Origin: Neurospora tetraspora
Taxonomy: Eukaryota; Ascomycota; Sordariomycetes; Sordariales; Sordariaceae
Direction: 5' to 3'
DNA: 64,000 nt
NCBI RefSeq assembly: GCF_033439725.1
Contig: NW_026944390.1
Coordinates: 2,418,001 to 2,482,000 of the forward strand
Shown here: positions 47,348 through 59,136 of the stretch, one piece after another
How positions within the stretch are numbered: position 1 is the first letter of the stretch
How the letters are laid out: every line of letters begins with the position of its first letter
Notes under the pieces: generated by a model
Databases searched by the model: none
What the model was told of the DNA's origin: nothing
The model's input: only the letters and a program-made list of their open reading frames with translations
Made by a program: the position numbers and the translations under genes

Positions 47348-49312
47348 CTACACACCTCTCTCCGTCTCCAAGAACTTGGTCATCTTCTTCGTTACCTTGC
47401 TCTTCTTCTTCTCCAGCCTCGCCAGCTCCTGCTCGACATACTTCTTGGTCTCTCTCACCTTCTTGGCGTCTTCTTCAAGGCGGGACATTTGCTTGAAGAG
47501 TCTCGCCTTGCGTTTTTCTCGCTTCCCTGCTGTGGAATTGTTGGTTTCGGTCTGTTGCGCGGTCGTGTTGATGGCGGCCGTGTTGGGAATAGTGGTGGGA
47601 CTGACTTGGTCCGCGGCAGTGATGGCTTGGTCAGCGGCGGCGCTGGCGGTCCTCTTCTTCTTTGGGTTCCTCTTCATCTTCTTCTCCTTGGTAGGGGAAG
47701 AAACGGTATCTGTGACGGGGATTGACACAGATGCGAAAGTAGAACCAGCGGGAGGGATAGGCAGCGAAATAAAGGGGCCGGGGTCAGGACTAACGGGAGG
47801 TGCGCGGGGAGCGTAATAGGGAGAATATGATGGGATACGAGCGACTTCAGCACCTGAAAAGGAGACAGCTGAAGCAGCAGGACCAGAAGCCGAGGGGGCA
47901 GTAGCAGAAGCGGGAGAGGGAGAGGGATCAGCAGTCGTGATAGTACGCAATGGGCTACCACGACCAATTGCCCGTAAACTTCCAAATCGTCCTTGCGTGC
48001 TCGCAGGAACGATAGGAGCCGGAACGGCATTCTCCACGCGACGAGCCGGTTGACTACCAAACAGCTGCTGCTGCGCAAAGCCTGGAATTACAGGCAAGGG
48101 AATAGGCGTCTTGCTGAGCTTTGGGGTCCATTCTCGTCCCGGAGTAAGCGCTTGCTTACGGGGGGACGACCCCGTATAAGCGTCCGGACGGGCGCGAGTG
48201 GCCTCCTTTGCAGCCCTTGAGGGCAGTTGTCTCCGCGGAGAAGGGCAAGGAGACTCTGGCTCTTTCTTGATGACCACTGAGCCAGTGGAGGAGGGGGTCG
48301 ACGATTCGACGGAGGGAGAGCGGTGGGAGATCTGACTCCTTTCGGCGAAGAAGTCTATTGATCTATTCGCAACGCCGTCCTCATCACCACTTGATGACTC
48401 TGACATGTGGTTTCCGTCTTCGCAGGGCTGCCGAGGATGGCTGTTGAATATTTGATCATCGGAGAGCCTCGGAGGTGATGGTCTGGGCTCCGACCAAGTA
48501 TCAGCACTGGCTTCTCTGCTTCCCATATTGGTCAACGCAAAAGAATGCAGGATACAATGATCCGTTGTCCGAATATCCAGGCAGTCGGGGTGCACCAGCA
48601 GGTCGCAACATTGAGCGCGCCTCACTGGGCCTTGTTCTCCAAAGTTCCTGAAGCAAAGGGCGCACTGGGTGTTGCGGAGGAAGGCGGTGTCTAGTTCTAG
48701 GTCAAAGATGTAATGGAAAGCAGTGCTGTAGCGAAAGATTGCCTGCAGTTCCTTGAAGAGAAAAGCTTGTTGCCATCTGAGGGGCTCGGGACAGTCGAGG
48801 ACGAAGTGAAGAACGTAGACAATGTGGCCACAAGTGTAGTTTTTGCGACCTCCTTGTTCTTGCTGTAGGGCTCGTCAGCAAGCGCCACGGATCTTGGATG
48901 AGAATTGCAGGGTAGAACTTACTCTGGATGGACAGCTACATATGGGAATTTTGCCAATGATGACATAAAACTTCCTGTCCGAGGAAGCCTCCAACAGGGT
49001 GAATCGCTTCTCGATCGAGGTATCGTTGCTGTTATCTTCAACCTCGATGACCTGGTATTTTTTATCTAGAGCGTGTCTGAATGCGCGGCCATAGACTGGG
49101 GATTTGCGAAAGCGCCAGTCAAAGAGACGTCGTTCTTCACCAGGATGGCCACGTCGATATTCTTCGAGGCGGCTCACAAGCCCCACTACGTCGCCAAAAT
49201 CGTCAAGATAGCGCTTTAGACATTGTACTCGGAGAATATGGTCACGGTAGCTTGACCACGGCGCATCGTCGGGCAAGTAGTTTCCGAGATCTTGCTTCGA
49301 AACAATTTCCAT
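47348..49312 (-). CDS. SAP-SWIM-PHD-coiled-coil array member B
   Basis: Exons 49312-48923 and 48862-47348; 634 residues, the longest member. The start is placed at MEIVSKQDLGNYLPDDAPW because paralogues begin a similar distance before the PDDAPW-like motif; an in-frame ATG 22 codons upstream exists. SAP-like motif (about 10-60) with ILRVQCLKRYL and LVSRLEEYRR; SWIM finger CSC, intron, TCGH (about 126-143); VLHFVLDCPEPLRWQQAFL; a degenerate PHD-like finger (CALCF...CCDLLVHPDC...CILH); a 300-residue Ser/Pro/Ala-rich region; and a basic coiled coil at the C-terminus (KRKARLFKQMSRLEED and on to the end). The second family intron is absent. The pattern suggests a nuclear, DNA-associated zinc-finger protein; biochemical role unknown. 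No breaks seen. Confidence 0.75.
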
Positions 49313-50810
49313 GGCTGATGTATCGGGTAAACAGGCCTTCGAGATTGTACGTGTGAGAGTGTTGATTGCCTCTAGCAAGAAGAGAACGAGAGTTGTTGTT
49401 TACTGCGAACACGAACGTTGATGAAGATGGTGGTCAGGGTGCAGGATGGCGACGGTTGAGCTCCGTTCGATGTTGGAGAAAGAAAAACGCAAGGCCGATA
49501 TTTTTGTGGTCAAACAATTTAAGCTGCTCAGGGCGGGGTGAAGGAGGCGACTGACAAAGGTCAACGAAGTGAAGGGACTGGAAAAACGGCAGGCACCAGC
49601 CCACCACAGTAAACAAATTTTCAAGCGCGGGAGGACAAAGCCCCAGGCACCGGGCAGGCTGCTGCGATACTTCAGATGAAATCGACCTCAAGCCCTCAAC
49701 TGCACCTCAATCTTCCCGTCACCCAGGCAACACAAATTGGTCCTTGGCCGGTCTCTGTTCTTGCCACCGCCGACGACTGATGTCAGACACTGGCTCAGAA
49801 ACCGGCGGGAGAAGCCAGAGCCATGCGGTTGCGGACGTGAAGGATGCAGTGAAGGGCAAAAGAACGAGAGAACTTACTGTACACGCATCTCGTCCACCCT
49901 TATACCTTTGCGTACTTTTTTACTGGCTTTTCCCGACTGCCCTGGGGAGCTCGGCTGCACGATGAAGTTCTTCTGGTAGTAGGTTGACTGGGAGAAAGTC
50001 TGAACTTGGGGCGGCTGAAGGATGTGAGATGTCTGTCAGCCAGGCTGCTACTGGTAATTGGCGGCCAGGGGGACAATTCATGAGAGGAAGGAGCCATTAT
50101 CGCATCTCAGTGCTCAGACCAGTTTTGTCGGGCCGTTGAAACCGGCCAACTTTGGTGTTGCAAACTCACTGTATTGATTCCTCACGATAGACTTATCAGC
50201 AGGTCACTACGAACACGTTGAGTGCAATATAGGCAAACGTAAGTAACTTGGAATGTTGAAGAATTGTTTTGAAGCAAAATAGCGTGCTGATATACTGATA
50301 TCAGAACGAAAGGAGCTCGCATGACCGCATCTCCCTCACACTTCCTTTGATCATTTTCCCTCATGTCTTCAATCCTAATCACCGTACGGTTTCTTCTTCT
50401 CTTCTCGATCCTTCCCACATGTGCTCGTCTCTCAACTGAGAGGATTCCCACACCTCATATTACAATTGTTCGACACTGAAACAAGCGAACCCCGGGAAAT
50501 GGATTGAAGAAGCAAACGAGGGAGAAGGAAAAAAAAAAGAAGGAAGAAGGAAAAAGGAAAAAGGAAAAAGGAAAACGAAGATCTTTTAGACCACGAGGAA
50601 GTGTGAGCTAAGTTGCCTGAAGCAACGTTAAACCCCGTCAGATCCTTGAAGAATTACTCTTGCTTTTCAAGATCATCTTGTTTCGGAGAAGGTCGCTTGA
50701 CCACCAATCCCGAATTCACGATGCCACTAGACATCGATTTTCCAGTCACCTGTTCCTGATGCCACTGGACATCTTCTCCCAAGCCATCAAAAACATGACC
50801 TCTCAGCAAG
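49313..50810. other. intergenic within the array
   Basis: Upstream region of member B and 3' flank of member C. A GGAAAAA-type simple repeat lies at about 50525-50577. No gene is seen. Confidence 0.45.
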
Positions 50811-52087
50811 TCATTCTTGGTCGTTGACACCTCGACCAAGCCTGATGCAGAGAGTCATCTCGCGCTCTCCGTCACTGGTGACATTGGCGGTAGCGATATC
50901 AGTAGCGGTGGAGGCTTGGTCGGCGTTATCTTCTTGCTTGTTGACGCCATCAACCGCCTGTTGGTCGTCGTCGTCATCGTCCTCAGAGTCAGAGCTATCC
51001 TCCATCTCAAGCTCGTTACCCTCAAGCCAAAAGTCAGTGTCGCAAACGTCCTCCATCTCAACATCCTCGACGTCTTCCATCGCCTCTGCAATAGCTTTCT
51101 CCATCTTAGCCCGATATTTAGCCACAACAGGATCAGCCGCTGCCCCTCTTAAGACAATATCCAGGTATGTCCTCCAAGCCGATCTGTTATGATGAAGCGA
51201 ACACTTTTTATCCCTTGTCTCCGGGCTCCAACCAGTCCGACTAAGACGTCTTACCAGGGTGCGACACGAACGGTGAACAGGCAGCCCGCAGGAACTACAA
51301 GGCCTCGTTCTCTCAGTCTGTTCCAAACGGATGAGGCGGAAACAAATCGTGCAGATTTGGGTCGGGTAAATGTCATGGCAGGGGAGGTAGTTTAGGCGGG
51401 GCTGGGGCTTCCGCGGCCGACTAACGCGAGGGAGATGAAGGCCGTAGCGGTCGATCAGCTCAAAGACGGTGCTGTACCGGTAGATCTTGACTAGCTCGTC
51501 GAAGAGAAACGCGGCTTGGAAGCGCAGGGGATTCGGGCAGCCGAGAATGTACTTGAGGACGTAGATGATGTGCGGACAGGTCCAGTTGCTGTAGCCGGCA
51601 TCTGTCTTTGTGTTCTGCATGTGGTCCAAACATTGGTATCAGTTGCAAAGGTCCGTAAAACGGAAGCAAGATTGAATCGCCCACATACCTTGAAAGCGCA
51701 GTTACAAGTCGGATTACTACCAATAGTAACATTGGCGTAATCCGTCATATATTTGCCGCTCCCCCCAACAAGGTTGAAATGGCTCTCGATCCTACCCAAG
51801 GAGCTGCGGTCGAGCACTCTCAGCACCCGAAAGGTTTTCGCATGAGCCTCGGTCTCTGCTCTGGTGTAGGCAATGTCCTTCGCAACGCGCCAGGGGAAAT
51901 GGGCACGCTCTTCGCGCTTGTGGCGCTGGTGATAGTCGTCGAGGCGGAAGCGCAACTCGTTGGCATCACCTACTGGGGAGAGAGTCCGTCGAATGCATTG
52001 TTCTCGGAGGACTACAGGGGGGTAGGCGCTCCAGGGCGCGTCGTCAGCGATGTAGGAGGAGAGGGGGCTGTCGGTCGTGGTTTCCAT
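50811..52087 (-). CDS. SAP-SWIM-PHD array member C (acidic tail)
   Basis: Exons 52087-51689 and 51614-50811; 400 residues. SAP-like motif (SSYIADDAPW, VLREQCIRRTL, LRFRLDDYHQ; about 9-55), a basic linker, SWIM finger CNC, intron, CPH (about 129-148), then IIYVLKYILGCPNPLRFQ with AAFLFDEL. The PHD-like finger is CTICF...CSSCGLPVHRSC...CSLHH, so the last ligand pair is C-x2-H rather than C-x2-C. The tail differs from its neighbours: a helix rich in Glu/Met and Asp (DSEDDDDDDQ) instead of the basic coiled coil. It also lacks the second family intron. Intact by eye. Same inferred role as the family, but the acidic tail would change what it binds. Confidence 0.75.
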
Positions 52088-53216
52088 GTTGCTTTGTGGA
52101 AGGTTGGTTGTCTTGGGGGAGAAGAAGGAGGGGTATTAGACTGGGACGATGGAAGGACAAGAGAGAGGTGAGTTTGCGGTGATCGAGTCAGCAGGCGAAT
52201 GACGAGCGATGATGGTGTGGAAGAACAAGCGAAGCTTTTTGTAGTGCACACCAGATAGTTGCAATGAATTTGTTTTGAACGCGTTGGAAACAACACAAAG
52301 AGCAGCGCGAATGAGGTTGTTGGGTTGTTGGGTTGGAACTCGAATGAAGGTGCAGGAAGTTTCAGGAAAGAGTTGCAGGAAGAAAGTCCGCGGGGAACGG
52401 AAGTTTATACGCGGGGGTCGACACGTTAGGTCGTTACCGTATTGCATGTATCAGATTGAAATTAACACCGAATCGAACGTTCGGCCTTCCTCCAGGGGCG
52501 TCCATCTGGTTCATCCAATAATCGACCATTTGCTCTGAAAGCCCAGGTTCGTAGATCCAAGTGAGTGGTCAAAGTCGACAAAGGCAATCACTGTCTGCCA
52601 TGTCACATCTCCATAAGGCTGAGACTTGTCGCTTGACACTCGGCTGTTGACACGGCATGGGCCAAGGTATCACGACCAGATGGTGAAAGCATAGTGAAGA
52701 GACCTTAATTGAAGAATGCGAGAAACGTGTTTGGAAAGGAATACTACCTATACATATGCGCTCTTGGTCCCTTCCGATGCGGCACTTGCCACCATCGTCT
52801 CAACTTCTCCCCGGCTTTGGGCCAATCTCCCAGTCATACACAGTCTGGTATCAGCATCAAGGCTTATCTGCTCGAGCCCTACGCTGTGTTGAGTCAAAGT
52901 ATACCTTCAAACAGATACTTCTTTTGCCTCCTTCATCGACATGATAAACCCCCTTCCGTCCCTCCCACCCAAGCAACACTCAAGCGTCATACCCCGTACG
53001 TCTCATCCAAGCCTTATAGTTTTCCAATTCCTTCTCTTCAAGCCAGCATCCCGCTTTCTTACCGTCCCAGTCTCTCTTGTCAGCGCCCTCAGTCCGTCAA
53101 TACATGATTTTGCGTGCTGACTGAATCCCGCTCGATCCCTTGTGTTCCTCTTTCTGATATGTGGCTCTGGAGTGGTTTGATATTTCCATCCGTCTCCCGT
53201 TTCCGTCTTTCGTTCG
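52088..53216. other. intergenic within the array
   Basis: Promoter of member C and 3' flank of member D. A duplicated TTGGGTTG lies near 52319-52334. No gene is seen. Confidence 0.45.
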
Positions 53217-54185
53217 TCATGTGTGTCTTCTCGACTTTTCCTCGTAGTAAAGCATTGCTACCAGCTTGATCTCATGAAGAGGATTGTTTCCGTCCTCTTC
53301 GTGCAACAAGTTTTGGCTTGGAGGGGCAGACTCCCGCTCAGGACAAGCCCATTCCTTCTCGTCTTCACAGAGTACGCACCGCAGGCGCTGGCTAGGCTTT
53401 CTGATGTCATTGAAGATATCGAAACACTCTCTATGAGCCGAATCACCACATTTCGCGCATGGCAGTATCGGAGTGTAGCTGATCTTCTGGAAGCAGATGA
53501 CGCACGCTGGGGAAGGGACAACGTCGTCTTGAGGTACCCTCTCTGGGGTTTTGTTGGGGAAATAGTAGAAGTAGGGGTTCGCGGCAAAGATGTATTCCAA
53601 TTCCACCGAAAGAAACGCATTCTGGAAAACTAGCGGCTCCGGGCAGCGAAGAATGTACTCGAGAACGTAGACAATATGCTCGCACATTGTTCCTTGATTG
53701 CCTTCGATGGGCTGGGACGTTGGTAAGCTATTGGTTTTGGCTCCAGGTAGTGACTCAAAGGAGGGAGTAGTACTCACTGTGTGGCAGTTGCACGTGAGGT
53801 CCTTGGAAATTACAACGGTGAAGATACCCGAATTTCTGACGTTGAGGGTGAATTGCTTCTCAAGCCACCACGAGCCCACATCGCTTGTGTCCGTGAGCTG
53901 GATTAACTGAAAGTCGTAATCGCGCCAGGTGCAGCTGGCGTTTACCCAAGCTAAATCAGGAACAACTCGCCAAGTTGCAGCTCGAGCTTCATTCTCATGT
54001 CTGTGTGCTTGTTGGTATTCCTCGAGGCGTTGCTGGAGTGATGACATGTTCCCGTCGTCCGAAAGTCCACGCCTCAAACACTGTTTCCTGAGAGATTCGA
54101 CATCTGCAATTTGTTGCCACGGTGTATCGTGGGGGCAATAATCAATCTCTTTGCGAGGACCACGGATTATCGACATGTGTTCCAT
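53217..54185 (-). CDS. SAP-SWIM-PHD array member D (short tail)
   Basis: Exons 54185-53778 and 53711-53217; 300 residues from the chosen Met, with other in-frame ATG codons at 54242 and 54176. SAP-like motif (IDYCPHDTPW, SLRKQCLRRGL, LQQRLEEYQQ), SWIM finger CNC, intron, CEH, then IVYVLEYILRCPEPLVFQNA, and a canonical C4HC3 finger CVICF...CAKCGDSAHREC...CVLCEDEKEW. It ends about 45 residues later without the low-complexity region or coiled coil. The 66-nt intron (53777-53712) is a multiple of three and contains no stop, so unspliced RNA would still encode a protein, with 22 residues added inside the SWIM finger. No breaks seen. Confidence 0.78.
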   Translation of the reverse strand: MEHMSIIRGPRKEIDYCPHDTPWQQIADVESLRKQCLRRGLSDDGNMSSLQQRLEEYQQAHRHENEARAATWRVVPDLAWVNASCTWRDYDFQLIQLTDTSDVGSWWLEKQFTLNVRNSGIFTVVISKDLTCNCHTVSTTPSFESLPGAKTNSLPTSQPIEGNQGTMCEHIVYVLEYILRCPEPLVFQNAFLSVELEYIFAANPYFYYFPNKTPERVPQDDVVPSPACVICFQKISYTPILPCAKCGDSAHRECFDIFNDIRKPSQRLRCVLCEDEKEWACPERESAPPSQNLLHEEDGNNPLHEIKLVAMLYYEEKSRRHT

Positions 54186-54810
54186 TCTTGCTTGGGTTAT
54201 GGTTGATATGTGCTTGGTGTTTGATATGGGTCTGCTATCCAAGAGATCGGCGGGTATTGAGTGAAGAGAGAAAAAGGTTTAACAGCTAGAATCGGTGTTT
54301 GAGCACGTACTTTGTCCAAGTATAGACCAAGAAGAATGAAGTAATAGCTTGACGAAGCCGGGAAAGAAAATAAGAAACTGGACGATCGCCGGGATGAAAA
54401 AAGAGAAGATCTGCTTGGGAGCACAGGGTCGCGGCAAAGTCTGGTGAGCTCGTGGGACCGTGATTAGAAGGAAGGAAACAAACCCAACTGGGCAGGAGAC
54501 AATAACTCATCACGGAAAGCACATCATCGGAGCCACCCCAAGACAGGCACGCCCAAGCGCCGTGACAATGGCAGGTACTGACCTCTAATTAAGATAAAAA
54601 TCATGACAACCGGCCCAGGAGTGAATCCGGTATTAGAAACTGTCCATGGGCTAGGTACCGCTTCGAGCCGCGCTCTTGCCTTTGCTATCTCCTGATCACT
54701 TACACACGACTCCCACACCACCACACAATCCTCCCACATATATGCCCATAATTTCATGATTTCGTTTCTAGAGCAGCAAGCAGACATTTACCGGTCCCCT
54801 CTCCACGTCC
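54186..54810. other. intergenic within the array
   Basis: Promoter region of member D and 3' flank of remnant E. No gene is seen. Confidence 0.45.
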
Positions 54811-55806
54811 TCACAAGCCCTTGGCCTTCTTCTCAAGCTTCTTGCTTTTTTTCATGAGCCTCTCTGTTACGATCCAATCAAGGATCCCTTATGTAAGCTA
54901 GATCAGATAGAACCAACGAGACCAATCAGGTAGGACCCGAAGGAAGGACCCGAAGGCCCGGGTCCTTAGGCCGGGTCCACAGGTCCGGATTGACGGGTCC
55001 ATGAAGGCCAGTATATAAGAAGGCCGCTTCCCGGCCTTCGTTATTCTGGCTCTTCAGCAAGCAATAGCTTCTACAATCAATCAGTACCTTTCGGCTACTA
55101 CTACCGTTGTTCTACCTATCCCAGCGATATACTCCTGTGCTTGTAACGGTTCGTCACACTCTCGAGCTCCCGCTTGCTCTTCTTCCTGAGCTTTTTGAGC
55201 TCCTTCTTATGCTTCTTGTTGAGTTTCTTATACTCGCGCTTCGCCCGCTTTCGAATCTCAGCTGATTCCTTTGCCAGACGGCCGCGATCTCGAACTAGTT
55301 TGGCCGAGTCCCTGTCGCTGATATTGGCGTTCGTGGTGATCGAAGCGGGATTTTCGACGGAAGCAGTACCGGAAGCCGGAGCTAGAGCGGTATCAGGAGT
55401 TGCAGCAGAAGCTGGAGCTGTAGCGGTACCAGGGGCAGGATCAGCGCTGGTAGGAGGAAGGTTGTTGGCTTGTTGGACTGAGTGTTCGCCGCGTGACGAA
55501 CCCGAGCTCTCGATGATAACAGCGTCGCTTGCCGTACGTTCATTCGGCCGCTGAGCGGTATTTCTACCTGGTTCCGGTAGCATCTGAAGGGCAGCTTCGG
55601 TGCCAGGGACAACCAGAGGATACTGGACTTGTCCAGGCTCACAGTATTTGTCGATACCCCATGCAGTCTCGTCCTCGCATCTCCAGCATTGCTCTTCCTT
55701 GGCCAGTCTTCTCACTTTCTTTGCAACACCCACGCAATCGGTGTGCATCGCTCTTCCGCAAGTGATGCAACAGGTCCGCTGTTCTTCTGTGGAAGCAACA
55801 GCCTTG
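54811..55806 (-). pseudogene. SAP-SWIM-PHD array member E, 3' half only, split by a solo LTR
   Basis: The host parts are 55806-55159 and 54864-54811, separated by a solo LTR and its target duplication. They encode the second half of the PHD-like finger (CCITCGRAMHTDC...CWRCEDETAW), an Ala/Pro/Ser-rich region, and the C-terminal coiled coil, with KLVRDRGRLAKESAEIRKRA before the LTR and RLMKKSKKLEKKAKGL with a stop after it. The 5' half (SAP, SWIM, first Cys pair) is missing; the break coincides with the inner end of a second, inverted LTR at 55807. It is closest by eye to member F and is clearly non-functional. The frame across the LTR agrees with coiled coils of F and G. Confidence 0.8.
54860..55163 (+). 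mobile_element. solo LTR with 5-bp target duplication
   Basis: The LTR proper spans 54865-55158 (294 bp), begins TG and ends CA, and is flanked on both sides by the same five bases CTCTC (54860-54864 and 55159-55163). A TATATAAG motif inside supports the plus orientation. No internal retrotransposon sequence is present, so it is a solo LTR left by recombination. Superfamily cannot be told from the LTR alone. It looks whole and fairly young, and is not RIP-like in composition. Confidence 0.85.
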
Positions 55807-56072
55807 TGTGACGAACCGTTACAAGCACAGGAGTATATCGCTGGGAATAAGAACAACGGTAGTAGTAGCCAAAAGGTACTGATCGATTCTAGAAGCTATT
55901 GCTTGCTGAAGAGCCAGAATAACGAAGGCCGGGAAGCGGCCTTCTTATATACTGGCCTTCGAACCCGTCCCGTAGTCCCGTATTCTCGGGACTTCGGGAC
56001 CCTGGGTTCGGGCTGCCTTTTATTGGTCAATCCATCTAGCTTACATAAGGGGTTTCTGATTGGATCGTAACA
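55807..56072 (-). mobile_element. solo LTR of the same family, inverted, no target duplication
   Basis: This is the reverse complement of a second LTR of the same family (266 bp, TG...CA ends), about 28 bp shorter than the first. Flanking five-base words differ (CCTTG and AAACA), so the two sides were not joined by this insertion alone; a rearrangement or deletion at this end is likely, which fits the missing 5' half of member E. No internal element sequence. Diverged from the first LTR but still easily aligned by eye. Confidence 0.8.
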
Positions 56073-56447
56073 AAACACTGGTGAACCAAGGGTCGACAAC
56101 GCAGGCAGACGTCAGATGTAGGAAGTGACGAACGAATCCCTTCATCAGGAAACTTTTGTCGGGATCGTCACCTTTTTGTTTGAAATCTCTATTCTCACTG
56201 GATACATTCAACCTGTGTCCTTCACCATCCACTATGTCATGCTCTCGCAGCCTTGAACATATTAGCTGACATTCAGGTCTCTAGATGGTCATACTCGTAC
56301 AAGCCGGAACTAATTCACTCCTTGCACATTTCCCGTTCTGAAACGGCGGATAATATTTTCCTTCTCCTCGAGCCCTCTCTATACATATGAACTGACATCC
56401 CACAATCTCTCATCAAACACATCATTCCTCGCTCTAATTTTAGACCC
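56073..56447. other. between LTR and member F
   Basis: I looked here for the missing 5' half of member E and found nothing resembling it. No gene is seen. Confidence 0.5.
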
Positions 56448-58297
56448 TCAGTCAATGGCCTTCAGTTTCCTTTCGAGCCTCTCTCTCTTCTCCTTGAGCA
56501 TCTTGAGCTCACGTTTGTACTCTTTGTGAATCTTCTTGATTCTGCGCTTCGCACGCTTCCCGATGTAGGATGCTTCCTTTTCCAAGCGACGACATTTCCG
56601 CACCAACTTGGCCGCTTTTCGCTGGCGAACATCAGCGGTCGTATTGACTGGACAAGGACCATCGACAACACCCGGAGTAGCACCAGGGGAGGCAGATGTA
56701 GCGGTCTGGACAGTGACGGCTGCAGTTGCGGAAGCAGAATCCTGAGAATCAATGCCAACAGCCGAGAGGACCGGGGTCTGACCAGAAGTATGCCCACCTA
56801 ATGCAACAGAAGTCCAGGAATTAGCCAAGGCCGGACTGAAGTCCAGAGAAACACCCCGTGGCAGCTTCTCTACTCGCTCTTGCTCCTTTTGATGCTTCAA
56901 CTCCAGCGACATAGGCTCTAGGTTACTCGTGAGCGAAACAGACGCACTCCTCTGTAGGGGTACAGTAGGCAAGGGAGTCAAGTTCATGAGTCGAGGGAGT
57001 GCGTCTTTAGACGCTTGAGAGGGATGTTGAGCATGGGGAAGGGTAAGGAGTTCTTGTTGTTTGACAGCGGACTGAGAAGGAGACGGAAAGTCGGATGACG
57101 AGGATAAAGATGGAGACGGATGTGTATCGCCCATCTCGATGTCCTCATCCTGTTCTTGTTCAAGCTCTCCTTCAGCATTGCCTTCACCGTCCAGCTCGTC
57201 CTCGGACATTTTGTCTTCCTCGGTTACAATGGTTCCATGAGAAGGGCTTTGGTTGATTTCGGGATTGCCGTCGACTTGTGCGTCTCTGTGGTCTTGGTTC
57301 TTTGGGGAGCTCGAGCTTTCCACGCTATGATCATCGTTCTCTTTGCGCTCGAAGGGTTGCTGGATAACATTCGCCGTCTGTGTAGGTAGCGCTGAAGTGA
57401 TCGTTGCGGTAGTGGTGGCAGCCGGTTCCTGATTCTGTTCACGGTACTTTTCAATTTCCCACTCGGATGAATCCTCGCACATCCAGCAACTGCCCGGTGG
57501 CTTTGGCTTCCTCACTTTTATGACAACCCTCAAGCAATCCCGATGCACAGCTTTGCCGCATGTACCACAACAGGTAACCTTTCTGCCGACGCCACTCTTG
57601 AAGCACAGGACGCACACAGGGTCCTGAGCCTTGTTATCGGTAGGAAGGAGAGTACAGATGGCGCGGCTATGCCGGTAGATAACTTCGACCTCGGAGGGGA
57701 GGAAGGCTGCTTGCCAAAGAATGTGCTCGGGGCAGCTGAGCACAAAGCGGAGAAGATCTGGAGATTCGCCGTCAGTATCAGGATCAGGGCATTTGTAGAC
57801 GTCAGGGCACTGGATATACAACTGACACATGATATGAACGCAATTGTACTGCAAGAACGTTAGCTGAAAGCCATGACTCACAAATCTGTAGATGAACGTA
57901 CCGTGGCTTGCGACCGACAAGTGCAAGTCGGTATCTCTTGGAAGGCAACAATGCAGGTCCATCCTTCCTTGTCGCAAAAGGTGAAATCTTTCCTGAAACC
58001 CGTTCCGTTTGAGGTACTCCTGTCTTTGACCTGTGCTATTTGGTAGGTATCAAATAGTCCCAAGCGCGAAGATCCCTCTTTCCAGGTGGGAAAATGAGGT
58101 TTGCCGCACCAAGGGATCTGTCTGATTTCGGTGACATGAGTCTTTTGATACTCTTGTAGAACACGTATCTTGTAGTTCCGGGTGGTTTGATCGTTAGGAA
58201 TGTTGCGAACTAAGCATTGCCTGCGCAATGTCAAGTTGTCGAACTGTTCCCAATCGGCGTCCTCGGGGAACCTCGTCATGAGGGGGTGCTCCTCCAT
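56448..58297 (-). CDS. SAP-SWIM-PHD-coiled-coil array member F
   Basis: Exons 58297-57902, 57848-57827 (22 nt) and 57757-56448; 575 residues. SAP-like motif (FPEDADWEQF, LRRQCLVRNI, VLQEYQKTHV), SWIM finger CTC, intron 1, CVH (about 125-136), intron 2 just after CVHIM, then LLRFVLSCPEHILWQAAFLP, and a canonical C4HC3 finger CVLCF...CCGTCGKAVHRDC...CWMCEDSSEW. A long Thr/Ser/Pro/Gln-rich region follows, with an acidic block (EDELDGEGNAEGELEQEQDE), then the conserved basic coiled coil RQRKAAKLVRKCRRLEKEAS to the end. Intron 2 is 69 nt and in frame without a stop, so retention would insert 23 residues next to the SWIM histidine. Intact by eye and the best full-length example. Confidence 0.8.
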
Positions 58298-59136
58298 GGT
58301 TGCTGTCAGCTGAGGTGATCTCCAGGCGTACGGAGAGGGATGCGGTTGTGGGAGAAATCCCAGGATCGAGGAGAGCTGCGCGTCGAAAATGTAGCAAGCG
58401 CGTAGGAATTTTGTGGCACCAGAAGTAAGGGAAGCTTTGCCCTGTTGTACTGGAGGGTGGGTTGTGGGAGGAAGAAAAAAAAGAAATCTGCCGCGTGCGC
58501 GGGGTCAAGAAATTGCGTAGGGCAAATAAATTACCGGCGCCCTGACCAGACGCGGGCCATTCACTCAGCTTGGGCTCACTCTGGGACTCACATCAGAGGT
58601 CCAGTCCCGGAGGTGTTTCGGGGGCGGGTACCTGTTCATCAATCGAAAGGTGTGGGTGCCCATTTACTGGGCCACGTCACGTCCAGAAACACTCTCTTGT
58701 CCTTTGGGAAGGAGCGACTGCGAGCATTGTTCTGGGAAAGCCCGCACCATTAACAAACCTCCCGCGAAGGAATGCCGTGGCGTTGAAGCACCTTTCAAAT
58801 TGAACAGTCTTTAGTGAGAGCTGGGAAAATGGAAAGGGCTACCAGGACATTCTATCTACTTCATCTCCTTGACCGCGGGAATTTTTGGTCTTCTGAGCTC
58901 CGAACCCTCATACACAGACATTGATATCATGATCAGCCCCTTCCACTGCCTCCAATCGATTACCTGGTCCCTCACAATCTCTTGCTATGTAACTCCTCTT
59001 GACTGCTTTCTTCCCATACTCCTACAACTCCATACGTCTTTGTAGTTTCCTTCTGTTTCTCGTCATCCACCAAACAAACATTACCATTACATATTACTAC
59101 CCCTCTGTCTCTGCGCAATGCCTGACCTCACCAGCC
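58298..59136. other. intergenic within the array
   Basis: Promoter of member F and 3' flank of member G. No gene is seen. Confidence 0.45.

Noticed and set aside
55116-55856. 246-codon minus-strand frame as an independent gene
   Set aside because: Its two ends are LTR sequence; only the middle is a remnant of a family gene.
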